64,000 nt of DNA from Glandiceps talaboti. Lineage: Eukaryota > Hemichordata > Enteropneusta > Spengelidae. The position numbers were made by a program, and so were the translations under genes. This document shows, piece after piece, positions 33,951 through 46,174 of this stretch. Positions within the stretch are counted from its first letter, which is position 1; each line of letters starts with the position of its first letter. A model generated the notes under the pieces. The model was not told the origin of the DNA, searched no databases, and saw only the letters and a program-made list of their open reading frames with translations. The stretch is from positions 3,213,998-3,277,997 of the forward strand of contig NC_135560.1 in the NCBI RefSeq assembly GCF_964340395.1, written 5' to 3'.

Positions 33951-34644
33951 AAAACAATAGAACAAAGCAGAGCAACAAAATGTGACGTGGATCGTGGAAG
34001 TTTTTGATTTTTTTTAGTATGTGTAGAATAGGTGGTCGATTTTGAACTATTTGCACTGATATGATAGCAGTCACTTGAATATCAAGTCTTACTATAATCA
34101 GAAAAAGAATATCAAACTAAAAATAATGTCCAATGTCTACAATAATACACTATCAAATACTTCAGTAAAAAGGAAATGAGAATAATTCCTAGTTGGTGAT
34201 AATTTTGCGTTTGATATACTGGAACACCTCGTGCATACAAAGACACCGCATCGTGGATAACAGCGTAAATACCTACAGGCCATGGCATGACGCTATAGAT
34301 ATAGATTTGTAAAATTACCACACTAACACTACGAGGCTTACTTCGGATGTAAGTATATTTAAGGTAAAATGACAGAGTAAATACGTGTTAGTATAAAACA
34401 GTTTTCACCACAACTTTTGATCACAAAAAAAAATCATTTATTATAAAATATATATTCGTATAAAGGTTGCAAAGTTTCTCTACTTTTATTTCGATATAAT
34501 TAATTGGGTACATTTAAGACTATGATAGAATTACAAATCCTTTGTGTAAATTAAACAAACGTGAGTGATTTTACATGATGAACATTATGATTGTAGAATT
34601 ATAATTGATGATATCTGTGACTCTCTCTCTCTAACACATCATAT
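33951..34644. other. Non-coding stretch between arrays
   Basis: AT-rich, a short ctctctct run at about 34623. Nothing recognised. Confidence 0.45.
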
Positions 34645-36700
34645 GTACTATACACAGTCAGTGTCTACATCAGCTGTTTACCCAGTGTGATATCGTCACT
34701 GTCTATCTAACACATCATATGTACAACAGACACTGTCTACACCAGCTGTTTACCCAGTGTGATATCATCACTGTCTATCTAACATATTATATGTACAACA
34801 GACACTGTCTACACCAGCTGTTTACCCAGTGTGATATCATCACTGTCTATCTAACATATTATATGTACAACAGACACTGTCTACACCAGCTGTTTACCCA
34901 GTGTGATATCGTCACTGTCTATCTAGCATATTATATGTACAACAGACACTGTCTACACCAGCTGTTTACCCAGTGTGATATCGTCACTGTCTATCTAACA
35001 TATTATATGTACAACAGACACTGTCTACACCAGCTGTTTACCCAGTGTGATATCATCACTGTCTATCTAACATATTATATGTACAACAGACACTGTCTAC
35101 ACCAGCTGTTTACCCAGTATGATATCGTCACTGTCTATCTAACATATTATATGTACAACAGACACTGTCTACATCAGCTGTTTACCCAGTGTGATATCAT
35201 CACTGTCTATCTAACATATTATATGTACAACAGACACTGTCTGCACCAGCTGTTTACCCAGTGTGATATCATCACTGTCTATCTAACATATTATATGTAC
35301 AACAGACACTGTCTGCACCAGCTGTTTACCCAGTGTGATATCATCACTGTCTATCTAACATATTATATGTACAACAGACACTGTCTACACCAGCTGTTTA
35401 CCCAGTGTGATATCGTCACTGTCTATCTAACACATCATATGTACAACAGACACTGTCTACACCAGCTGTTTACCCAGTGTGATATCGTCACTGTCTATCT
35501 AACACATCATATGTACAACAGACACTGTCTACACCAGCTGTTTACCCAGTGTGATATCATCACTGTCTATCTAACACATCATATGTACAACAGACACTGT
35601 CTACACCAGCTGTTTACCCAGTGTGATATCGTCACTGTCTATCTAACATATTATATGTACAACAGACACTGTCTACACCAGCTGTTTACCCAGTGTGATA
35701 TCATCACTGTCTATCTAACATATTATATGTACAACAGACACTGTCTACACCAGCTGTTTACCCAGTATGATATCGTCACTGTCTATCTAACATATTATAT
35801 GTACAACAGACACTGTCTACACCAGCTGTTTACCCAGTGTGATATCATCACTGTCTATCTAACATATTATATGTACAACAGACACTGTCTGCACCAGCTG
35901 TTTACCCAGTGTGATATCATCACTGTCTATCTAACATATTATATGTACAACAGACACTGTCTGCACCAGCTGTTTACCCAGTGTGATATCATCACTGTCT
36001 ATCTAACATATTATATGTACAACAGACACTGTCTACACCAGCTGTTTACCCAGTGTGATACCGTCACTGTCCATCTAGCATATTATATGTACAACAGACA
36101 CTGTCTACACCAGCTGTTTACCCAGTGTGATATCATCACTGTCTATCTAGCATATTATATGTACAACAGACACTGTCTACACCAGCTGTTTACCCAGTGT
36201 GATATCGTCACTGTCTATCTAACATATTATATGTACAACAGACACTGTCTACACCAGCTGTTTACCCAGTGTGATATCATCACTGTCTATCTAACATATT
36301 ATATGTACAACAGACACTGTCTACACCAGCTGTTTACCCAGTGTGATATCATCACTGTCTATCTAACACATCATATGTACAACAGACACTGTCTACACCA
36401 GCTGTTTACCCAGTGTGATATCATCACTGTCTATCTAGCATATTATATGTACAACAGACACTGTCTACACCAGCTGTTTACCCAGTGTGATATCATCACT
36501 GTCTATCTAACATATTATATGTACAACAGACACTGTCTGCACCAGCTGTTTACCCAGTGTGATATCGTCACTGTCTATCTAGCATATTATATGTACAACA
36601 GACACTGTCTACACCAGCTGTTTATCCAGTGTGATATCGTCACTGTCTATCTAATAACACTTCATATGTACAACATACACTGTCTACACTAGCTGTTTTC
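34645..36700. repeat. 72-bp minisatellite, about 28 copies
   Basis: The unit is 'atgtacaacagacactgtct', 'acaccagctgtttacccagt', 'gtgatatcatcactgtctat', 'ctaacatattat'. It contains the palindrome agacactgtct and the near-palindrome cagtgtgatatcatcactg. Because 72 is divisible by three and no unit stop lies in one frame, a 657-codon open frame (34719-36692) results. A variant set (cagtatgata, two ctgtctgcacc units) recurs 648 bp apart, so nine units were duplicated as a block. Confidence 0.95.
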
Positions 36701-36869
36701 CAAATGTAAACATAACTATGCTAGTCTTCTGTTTGCAATGTGGCTACTTTGTTGTTCGTTTTTCTCTGACACAGTTCACTAGTTCTCGTTCTTTTTCCCT
36801 GTAATTAAATTTATATTGTTTTCAATAGAATGCAAAACTGTACACACCTCTATAGCTATCAAATATATG
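36701..36869. other. Short spacer
   Basis: Nothing recognised. Confidence 0.4.
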
Positions 36870-36883
36870 TCTCTCTGTCTTTA

Positions 36884-36932
<49 letters not shown>

Positions 36933-36935
36933 AAC

Positions 36936-36966
<31 letters not shown>

Positions 36967-37008
36967 GTCTGTCTCTCTCTTTGTCTGTCTGTCCGTCTCA
37001 CTGTCTCT
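36870..37008. repeat. (TCTG)n microsatellite
   Basis: Runs of tctg with tctc and tcta interruptions. Confidence 0.95.
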
Positions 37009-37805
37009 GTCATTTCTTTATCTGAATATCAACCTGTTTGTCACCGTATGAGTTTCTCTATATCTACCATATATCATCATTAAACTGTTGTCCAGATAAG
37101 CCGATATGGACACCTAACACAAACTGACCATGCAACAGTCAACGTAGATTGTTTTGTGTGTGTTTGGTACATTGGGTTTTACAGTTACTATACATAAAAC
37201 CCACATATCTGTGACCTACTTAAACTAATTCACTACAATGTCCGATCATAAACTGTTTACCAAATACGGGTATTAGAAATGACTACTCTGACTACATACA
37301 CACATTCCAGATGTATGTATTGTATTTTGCTACCAGCAACTTTTACAGAATGACAACTAATAATATATATGCCATTCAGACACTGTAATATTCATAGTGA
37401 CGTCAGCAGCAAACGTCATCATCCCTGGTAATACACAACTCATGCAACTGTAACTATCTGACGAAGCAATGGAATAGCTGACCTGTGTCGAACGATAATT
37501 GTGGAAGTTAAGGTCAAGAGGTCATCGCACCTTGCCACTGAATTAATATTGTCACAGGGGTAATATGTCTGTAATTATAACGGTGAATTTTAATATCGTG
37601 TATTCTCTCTTTTTTTCTTTTTATAATTTTAAATATTACAGTGTTCATCAGTACTATGGTCGAACTAAACGTGTTTTATCTCTGTTATTAAGTGTTTACC
37701 ATACTACTTCTAGTACAACTTAACATCATTAATTTCATTTGTCTAGAAATTTAGAATATATATAGATTTTAGTTTCGTTTCTCCAAATTCATTTCCGATG
37801 TATTA
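37009..37805. other. Non-coding stretch
   Basis: Nothing recognised. It precedes the CRE-containing array. Confidence 0.45.
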
Positions 37806-38500
37806 CAATGCATGACGTCAACCGCATAATAGTAATATAGATATATTACAGTGTATGGCAGTGATGACGTCAACTGTGTAATAGTAACATAGATGCATTA
37901 CAGTGTATGACAGTGATGACGTCAACTGTGTAATAGTAACATAGATGTATTACAGTGTATGGCAGTGATGACGTCAATTGTGTAATAGTAACATAAATGC
38001 ATTACAGTGTATGGCAGTGATGACGTCAACTGTGTAATAGTAGCATATATGTATTACAGTGTATGGCAGTGATGACGTCAACTGTGTAATAGTAACATAG
38101 ATGTATTACAGTGTATGGCAGTGATGACGTCAACTGTATAATAATAACATAGATGCATTACAGTGTATGGCAGTGATGACGTCAACTGTGTAATAGTAGC
38201 ATATATGTATTACAGTGTATGGCAGTGATGACGTCAACTGTGTAATAGTAACATAGATGTATTACAGTGTATGGCAGTGATGACGTCAATTGTGCAATAG
38301 TAATATAGATGCATTACAGTGTATGGCAGTGATGACGTCAACTGTGTAATAGTAACATAGATGCATTACAGTGTATGGCAGTGATGACGTCAATTGTGTA
38401 ATAGTAACATAGATGCATTACAGTGTATGGCAGTGATGACGTCAACTGTGTAATAGTAGCATAGATGTATTACAGTGTATGGCAGTGATGACGTCAACTG
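37806..38500. repeat. 52-bp minisatellite carrying a perfect CRE in every unit
   Basis: The monomer is 'attacagtgtatggcagtga', 'tgacgtcaactgtgtaatag', 'taacatagatgt'. The palindrome TGACGTCA, the full cAMP-response-element consensus bound by CREB/ATF bZIP proteins, is intact in 14 successive units. They start at 37813, 37865, 37917, 37969, 38021, 38073, 38125, 38177, 38229, 38281, 38333, 38385, 38437 and 38489. Other positions in the monomer vary (aac/aat, aac/agc, atgt/atgc), but the CRE does not. Whether it is bound is unknown. Confidence 0.95.
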
Positions 38501-39025
38501 TGAAATAACAGTATGACTGATTACGTCACCTCTGTAATACTGTAATATAGGCATCAGTGCTGACGCCAATTATGCAATAATGTAGTTGACTGTGATGACA
38601 TCAACTGTGTAATAATAATATAGATAGATGTCGGTAATGACGTCAATTGTGTGATAATAGTATGACTTTCCTTTGTAATAATGTAATTGATTGTGATGAC
38701 GTCAACTGTGTAATAATAATAAAGACGTCAGTGCTGACGTCAACTATGCAATAATGTAGATGACTGTAATGACATCAACTGTATAATAATACACATGTCG
38801 GTGATGACGTCAATTGTGTCATACTAATATAAATGTTGGTGATGATGTCAGCTATGTAATAACATAGATGAGTTACGCTAACTGTAAACATAATACAGAC
38901 GGCAGTGATGACATCAATTGTGTAACAATATGCCAGTATTGACGTCAACTGTAATAATGACATAGATGTCAGTGATTTCGATACTGTATAATAATCAACA
39001 CAGATGGCAGTGATGACGTCAACTG
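38501..39025. repeat. Degenerate continuation of the CRE array
   Basis: The same words (gtgatgacgtcaa, ctgtgtaataat, agatgtcagtg) occur with irregular spacing and deletions. Six more perfect TGACGTCA sites start at 38638, 38697, 38735, 38805, 38940 and 39014. Several others are mutated to tgacatca or tgatgtca. Confidence 0.85.
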
Positions 39026-39719
39026 TGTAATAATAACAAGATACGTCATCTAATATTAGTTACCATAAAAATACACGCACGTAGTTATCTATATCAAATT
39101 GCTGTTAACTCATACATATGCAAGTTTGTTATACGCACAAAAGTCGATAGGAAGCTGTTATTCGGTACAACAGTCCGTTTACTAATAGTTACATAAAAAT
39201 AAATACGCACATAGGAACGCGTTGACGAGATCCTATGAGTGCAATTTTATCTCGGATAATTTTGCTACGAATGAACATATATTAAATATTAAATAGTATT
39301 TTACTGCATGAAGTATAAAGTATGTTTATTCGTAGTTACATTATTCGTAATTACATTATTCGGAATATCTTATAAGTTAACTCATACAAACAAATATACA
39401 ATAACAAGGAGATATACTAACTTATACACTATTACATACACACTCGACTCATAGTTTCTTACTATACGCTGCACGATAGACCATATCATCAGTGATGTCA
39501 TAATACCATACATGTAGTGTGTACTTGTCTTATGGTTATCGCGACTCCACTACTGTCGTACTCAAATTTGAAATATTGTATTTATGCCATAATGTTTTTG
39601 ACATTTAGCACTCGTATGATAATTCAATATTGACAGCCTTCAATATTCATCACCACGGTATCAGACCGGTATATCGCAGTTCAGTTTCTGTATAGTCGTG
39701 AGTGATAGATGCAGATTAT
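39026..39719. other. Non-coding stretch
   Basis: AT-rich. Nothing recognised. Confidence 0.45.
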
Positions 39720-39861
39720 GCTGTGCGGCGGGAGAACTTGAAAGAGGAGGGGGAGAAGAAGGAGAGAGGGGGGAGAGATAATGACAGATAGACAAGGGAG
39801 AGAGAGATAGAGAGATAGAGAGAGGGGGAGGGAGGGAGGGAGAGAGAGAAGGGGAGGGAGG

Positions 39862-39916
<55 letters not shown>

Positions 39917-39965
39917 GGGGGAGGGGGGGGAGCGATAGCCCTGGGATAGCGGTGGATGGGGATGC
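39720..39965. repeat. Purine (GA/GGGA) low-complexity tract
   Basis: Runs of gagaga and gggaggga over about 240 bp on the plus strand. Open frames on the minus strand (Ser/Leu/Pro repeats) are simple-sequence artefacts. Confidence 0.95.
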
Positions 39966-41074
39966 AATCATACAGACAGATGGCGAGGGAGGGGTAAAGC
40001 TATAATAAATTGTTATATGTCTGTGGAAAGTGTGATAAAGAGTGATATAGTGAAAAGTCGACATTTGTGTCACCGTAAAGTCAACAGTGAACTGTACTTT
40101 CGTCACTACATACAAGGTTGATTGTCTAATGTATACAAGATATGAATTCCATGCACGTTGTTTGTATGGACCAAATTCAATCCACTAGGGCATTCAGAAA
40201 CTAGATTCAATTTGCTTCGTACGTACGTTCTTGTCGTTGATATTAGTAGATCTGACATCAATTTGCAATTTTCATAAAGGGGGTACATTGTATAATTCTT
40301 AGGAATAGGAATAGGGCGTATACATTCTATAACCGATCGCCTTTTTTAATTAAAGGAAGCTTATGTAATTCTACTCCTCACAAGAAGGTAAATGACTAAC
40401 TTCTTAAAAGGTGCGTTAATCTGTTTAAGGGTTAGCTGTGGTCGATTGATTGATTGATTGGCTAATTTACTTGCAGACACCTACCCTGACTGACAAACAC
40501 GTTCTACAAGACAGACACCGTTAGTGGATTAGTTGCCATCTAACAGATTTGATTGGTTGATGCCAGTCGCACCAAACTATTATAGCAGCTAGCACAAGGT
40601 TTAATTGACTCCAGACAAGGCAATCGGTAGACTCCCTTACTTGCATGTCAAATCTATTTTACATCTATAGCTTGTCTGACTTACGTTGTGAACGATACAA
40701 CATTAGTAAAGTGGACGACTATGTACCATTATGTGCAGTGGAATGAATTAAGTTAAAAGAATGCGATCGTGCAATGGACTAAGTTAATTTATTAGACTTG
40801 TGCTAAGTCGGATTAATTGCTGACCTTTTAGTTTGTTATCATAATAGAAATTAGATACATACAATGAAAAGCTGGTGTGCTGAATAAAAGGAGTTGACGA
40901 TAATAATAGTAATGACATTATTGTCATTTAAATGAAGAACACAACACACAATCTATTTATGTATTTAGTTATCAACTTACGCATTCGTTAATTGTAAACA
41001 ATGATCTTAAATTGCATTTATATATGGACATTTTAAGTCCAACGTCGTACCCGAGGGACCGGTCAGTGTATTCG
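39966..41074. other. Non-coding stretch
   Basis: A short (gatt)n at about 40444-40460. Nothing else recognised. Confidence 0.45.
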
Positions 41075-41252
41075 GCGTGGGGGGGGGGTGGAGGACGAAT
41101 GGATGGAGGGTGGATGAATGGATGGAGGGTGGATATGGATGAATGGATGGAGGGTGGATGAATGGATGGAGGGTGGATGAATGGATGGATGGGTGGAGGG
41201 TGGATGAATGGATGGGTTGTTTGGTTGGTTGGTTGGTTGGTTGGTTGGTTAA
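41075..41252. repeat. GGATGGAGGGTGGATGAAT repeat and (GGTT)n
   Basis: About six imperfect copies of a ~19-24 bp unit, then (ggtt)n at about 41221-41250. A G run precedes it at about 41078-41088. Confidence 0.9.
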
Positions 41253-41382
41253 TCAATCAAGTAATTAGTACTGACGCGATCGATAACTTGAGATCACTAT
41301 GAGACGATTCATTCGATTTAGTTTTTCTTAATTTTCGTTTTTGTCCTTTTAACGCTAACAACAGGTAACTACGGCTACTAAG

Positions 41383-41555
41383 TATAAAATGTTAGGAAGG
41401 TGGTAACCACGGTAACTAGTATATAATGTTAAGAAGATGGTAACCACGGCTACTAAGTATAAAATGTTAGGAAGATGGTAACCACGGTTACTAGTATAAA
41501 ATGTTAAGAAGATGGTAACCACGGTTACAAGTATATAATGTTAGGAAGATGATAA
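41383..41555. repeat. ~38-bp minisatellite, four to five copies
   Basis: Copies of 'ataaaatgttaggaagatgg', 'taaccacggttactagt' with small changes. Confidence 0.85.
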
Positions 41556-41780
41556 CATGATAATAGTTTACGCCATAGCTGGTCTGAACTCTCTGAGGAC
41601 GATTTCGATATCTGTGCAATGAGGCGTAAGTCGGAAAGTACCAAGACTGAGATGAGATGTGTACCCTACGGAATACTTGTCATTAGCGAAAAAAATAGAT
41701 AAGATGAAATAAAGCTGTGTACAGAATTTGACGTACTAGATTGGTTATATCAAACATTATGTCAAAATAATAAATTATTG

Positions 41781-42084
41781 TTATGATGTACAGTGGACAA
41801 ATAATATAATCATACTACTACTACTACCACTACTACTAATAATAATACTTTATTTTAATGAGAGCAAAAATAGTTGACGATACAACTAATCGAGTTTTGT
41901 CCTCAGAGAAAAAAAACAACAACAACAAAGCAAAACAAAACAAAACAAAACAAAAATATACATATCACTCAAATCCGGAGAAGTATTTAACTAAATTCGG
42001 AAACAATTACAAATCTTAAAAGAAAGAACAAAATGGTATACATCAACTAATACTGGCTAATTATGATGTACAGTGGACAAATAA
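41781..42084 (-). mobile_element. Short LINE 3' end with intact 24-bp target duplication
   Basis: The 24-bp word ttatgatgtacagtggacaa plus ataa occurs identically at 41781-41804 and 42061-42084. The segment between (about 256 bp), read on the minus strand, ends with aataaagtattattatta and a (tag/tac)n tail, like the LINE at 1880-2906. It is a strongly 5'-truncated non-LTR insertion. The exact target duplication makes it one of the youngest events visible here. Confidence 0.75.
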
Positions 42085-43230
42085 AAATAATGAATATTCA
42101 AAACTAGTTTAGTTATAACAAGTAAAATGTAACCCGTACTGTACAACAGACGTGCTTCGGTGTCGAAATAATACATAAGATCTCTTTATAGATCGATTGA
42201 CCACTTTTGATTCATACCGTCAATTGTTGCAATTAATGAGATTATAATGAACGGCATTTAACGAAATTACTGAAGCATGGACCTTGAGTATATCGTCAAA
42301 TGTAAAGTAATCAAAAATAGAAATCAGATCGGTAACTCATTTTCTGTAGTATCCCCTGGGAATATTATGACAGGTAAATGTACAATATATAAACAGGTGA
42401 GTTACCTTTATATGAATGTATGATTATAATGTTTGGCAATATACATAAAGGCTCTTTTAGTACATTTTTCACCGAATATCGTCAATTCGTGTTTGTCAGG
42501 ATGCTAAAAGAATCATGTCTACGGCGTACGAGTCCATTTATTTACCAATTGTGTATATAGTCATTGCACACATAGGTATCCAGTGTACATTTACGTTTAA
42601 GATCGCACAATAGCAACAGTACGATGCCAGTTGTGGTGTTGACAGAAATCCACAAACATTGCACCGTAAAAAAAACTGGCTTTAGAGTCGGAATTTACAA
42701 CAGACATTATTCAGGACGAGTGCGTTTGTCATCAGATAGAAAATATACCACTAGAAGCTTTAAAAAGCCTTTGTTTCCTGTTGAATATGAATGAATTCGC
42801 CAACGCTCTGTGACTAATATGTGTCTAAGCTTACATGCATTTGTTAGGAAAGAGGTCGACATGATAAAATAAAATAAAAATAGAAGATTACACGACACAC
42901 ATTTTTCAGAGTTAGATAATGGAATTTGAATTTGGATATATATATAGAAATGGATTGATTGTCATGTTTGTCATTTCACATAGCTATTGTGACGATAATA
43001 TGTATTTACATATTGAAGGATTTTAATCAATCAATATACCAATGTATTATACCCGGCACCAACAGGTAGATACACGCATATTCATGATTTTAAACACGTA
43101 ACGATTGTACATACTGCCACTGGCCATCTCCAAAGTGAACGAGGTGTCAATCTTTCACATCACGAGACTTGAAATAGTAAAACGTTTGATCGCTTGCTAT
43201 TTGTCTAAAAGGCAGACGGCGTAGAGACCG
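42085..43230. other. Non-coding stretch
   Basis: AT-rich, nothing recognised. It ends at the promoter-like cluster. Confidence 0.4.
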
Positions 43231-43237
43231 TGCTTTT

Positions 43238-43245
43238 TATAAATA
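43238..43245 (+). promoter_or_regulatory. TATA box candidate (plus)
   Basis: TATAAATA, about 106 bases before the ATG at 43344. The spacing leaves room for a start site near 43270 and a short leader. Confidence 0.35.
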
Positions 43246-43343
43246 ACGTGTGTGCCCCCGGTATAGACATTGACAGGTGTGATATCATTCGTACGTACGT
43301 ATAATAACGCTTTCACTGAATGTCAGTGGACGAAGGCCGGTCT

Positions 43344-43398
43344 ATGGATCGAAACACTATGGAGGTGTCACCTCGCAAAGTAGTAGTTTTGGTACATG
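43344..43398 (+). CDS. Candidate first coding exon (plus)
   Basis: The ATG at 43344 (context tctatgg) opens 'MDRNTMEVSPRKVVVLVH', and the frame meets a donor catg|gtaagg at 43398/43399 in phase 1. The hydrophobic 'KVVVLVH' end would suit the first beta strand of a Rossmann-like or alpha/beta-hydrolase fold, but 18 residues cannot fix a family. I did not find a following exon. An opposing candidate first exon lies 97 bp downstream. Confidence 0.3.
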
Positions 43399-43494
43399 GT
43401 AAGGTTTCTACACGATTTAGTTTAGCAAAATACAACACAACATTCCCACAAATCAATCATTCCGACAAAATTTTACCGTAATACGTATACTCAC

Positions 43495-43528
43495 AAATTT
43501 GGTCATCATCCTCCGCGTCACCCTCCAT
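43495..43528 (-). CDS. Candidate first coding exon (minus)
   Basis: The minus-strand ATG at 43528-43526 opens 'MEGDAEDDDQI', which reaches a consensus donor ttt|gtgagtat at 43495/43494 in phase 1. A TATAAAT lies on the same strand at 43619-43613, about 85 bases upstream. No second exon identified. If real, it overlaps the plus-strand candidate in antisense. Confidence 0.3.
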
Positions 43529-43612
43529 TTTCGTCAGCAGCAATGAAGCGTTCTCCAAATCTCAGGTTGTATTGATTGTCCTCTTGTTGGTAGGGTGTAT
43601 AGTTTTGCTACG

Positions 43613-43619
43613 ATTTATA
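43613..43619 (-). promoter_or_regulatory. TATA box candidate (minus)
   Basis: TATAAAT on the minus strand, about 85 bases before the ATG at 43528. Confidence 0.3.
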
Positions 43620-43861
43620 CAGCCATGGAGAGTAGGGTATACTACTCATGTTCTGTTGTCAATCACGTAGACAGCCTTACTCTCGGTAATACTACCTTAC
43701 TACGAGTCGTATGGTGTGTTAAAATACTACTATACCTGTATACCATACACCCTACTAAAGTGACGTATGATATGCAAATTACCAGTTGGTAAATAGGAAC
43801 ACATAATTTAAATATGAATGCGTATTTAAGGTTTGACGTGTTTTGCAAAGCATAGATCATG

Positions 43862-43874
43862 ACGCATGCGCAGT
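43862..43874. promoter_or_regulatory. NRF1-like site
   Basis: acgcatgcgcagt contains the CGCATGCGC palindrome typical of NRF1 sites found near metazoan start sites. It lies some 330 bases upstream of the minus-strand candidate exon. Motif match only. Confidence 0.4.
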
Positions 43875-43952
43875 AGTAAACACTTTGTTTCTGCGCTCGA
43901 ATTAATGGCAATCATTGCGGTTGGTGGTTTTGTTTTATACCATTACTCGTAG

Positions 43953-45138
43953 ATTGTTCTATTAGTTGCCATCACGACAAATGTACAGTTTCCTTTATAT
44001 TTTATTTACCTTATTTTCAAGTAAGTCAAGTAAAACTGACTCGTTCTGTTTTCTTAAAACCGATGGGGAAAATGTGATATCTTAACCAGCTGCAATGACG
44101 AATTTCGGTATTTTTCTGTATTGACCTGACTTGAGGAACGTCCATGCATAAAACATACATAAGTAAATTTTAATAGACCTTGATTTATTGTGAATTGCAC
44201 TTCACTTTGGTAGCATGTGAATCAAATACATCACTGTAATATGTAGGTGATTACTTATTTGCAGATTGCTTGGAATGTTTAGCCCAAGCACTGAATTGAA
44301 ATTGCTCTCTTCGAGGGATTTTTATAATGCTTGATCACGGAGGAGTAATAACGCTAGAATGCTAGAATATAGCTATAATTAATAACAAGGACGGTAAAGT
44401 GGTTGATTTTCTAATATACGTTGTGAGTGAGTTATATTCCATTACATTATTGACCCCAATTCTTCATTTTATCAGAAATTTCAAATATTTGTCAGTATGA
44501 AATCTGATAGGGTTATAAATATATATGAAATAGTTCGTTGCCTACCAACATAACGACTTAAATCAGACTGTATTATCCCTAGACATCGTATTATCCCTAG
44601 GCATCGTATTCAATTCAAGTAAATAGCATGGCGATATCCAACATAAGACAAAAGGTTCGGTTTTAAATTGGTTTGACGTCCCTCATATACTATTGTATTG
44701 CTATTTTTCATACAACAATAACTACATTTCTTACATATCGTTACATCTCTTTGTATTATTCTATTTTAGAGAATCTTTTGTAAGTGACACATACAATTGT
44801 CTATTGTTACCCTTCCGTTTGTATTATCACAAACAATACAATACATACCTTTAGTTGACACGAGACTATCAGATTATTCGAACTATTCTTCTAGTGATAT
44901 CAGACTATTATATTGTAAAGCAAAACAAAACAAAAATAATTCCATGCATATGCATAAATATTGTTTTTAAAATATATCAATACGTGGCTGAGTAAGTTTC
45001 GGGTGTGACCTGAGTCTTGTTACATCTTAGTCTAACTTTGACCATTTTCACATTCGTCAAATTATATCTCTAATAATTGAGAAAATCGATTGACTAACAA
45101 AAGTAATCAGTTAAATAATTCATATACATTCGTTCTTT
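43953..45138. other. Non-coding stretch
   Basis: A short direct repeat 'cgtattatccctag' at about 44570-44605. Nothing else recognised. Confidence 0.4.
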
Positions 45139-45255
45139 ACGTATGTATGTATGTATGTATGTATGTATGTATGTATGTATGTATGTATGTATGTATGTAT
45201 GTATGTATGTATGTATGTATGTATGTCGTTCTGTTCCATAACATCAGATATATTC

Positions 45256-45326
<71 letters not shown>
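45139..45326. repeat. (GTAT)n and (GT)n microsatellites
   Basis: (GTAT)n at 45139-45226 and (GT)n at about 45257-45325. Confidence 0.95.
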
Positions 45327-46174
45327 CATACCATCATTGGATATAAATATACGAGGTTCGTCTGTTTTAAAGCTGCTTTTGCTGCAACTGGAACATTAGT
45401 TTTTCCCTATGAGGTATCCAGCACTGCATTCACTGAAAATGGTTAAAATACCGATAAACAGACATTGTGCATATTATTAAACTAGGGGCTGGTTTTATCC
45501 AAAAACAGTACAGTAACGATGATTTTAGGGTGTGGATCCAAAAATCAATTCATCACATTTATTTTACTGTACGTACAGCGACACAAATATATTGAGTACC
45601 CACAGGTGGTTTATCACTGTTCAGGATGTATGATATTAGGACTAACTCATTATATCTAACAAATTAATTTCAACAGATCCAGTTGTCGTCATGGTAATGT
45701 ATGTGACGAAGGATGAGTAATAACAATTATATGCTGTCATTTTTGTACTATAATTTATAATTTGAAATATTCCCAGGTCGGATAATAGTGAGCTTTTTTA
45801 ATTTGCACCTTGTCTGAGGTCGGGAAACTAACACACCTCATGCTACTAATAGGTGGGCTAATTAGCTTTGGAGTAAAGATATATTGATGATTTCATTAGT
45901 GAATAGAACCCATGTATTACACTTCCGTTAAGATTACTCCTGCACAATGATAAATATATAATGTGTGTGCCTTGGTTATGACATTTGTAAGACCCCCCCC
46001 CCCCCACCCCCAACTCAACTAATCGGATTTACAAAGCCATACTGAATGTATTCATACGTGAATTCCTTTGACTCCAAGCAGTCAATCCGAGCTCGTGGTC
46101 GGCAGTTCGCGATGCCTTCAGTTTGTCTGTATGAATGTCCCTCTCCTCTCCTCCTCCAATTCCCAAACATACAT
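45327..46174. other. Mostly non-coding
   Basis: Contains the diverged partner (about 45485-45600) of the dispersed repeat at 29500-29600, and a poly-C run at about 45992-46010. No gene recognised. Confidence 0.45.

Noticed and set aside
32692-34074. Open frames of over 400 codons on both strands
   Set aside because: They are translations of the 18-bp minisatellite, open in several frames at once, which real genes are not.
34719-36692. 657-codon open frame
   Set aside because: It consists entirely of 24-residue repeats from the 72-bp minisatellite, and there is no exon context. The openness follows from the period being divisible by three.
39681-40115. 144-codon Ser/Leu/Pro-rich minus-strand frame
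   Set aside because: The core is the (GA)n/(GGGA)n tract read on the opposite strand.
43905-43952. 15-codon hydrophobic frame 'MAIIAVGGFVLYHYS' beside the NRF1-like site
   Set aside because: Too short to judge, and no conserved family recognised.
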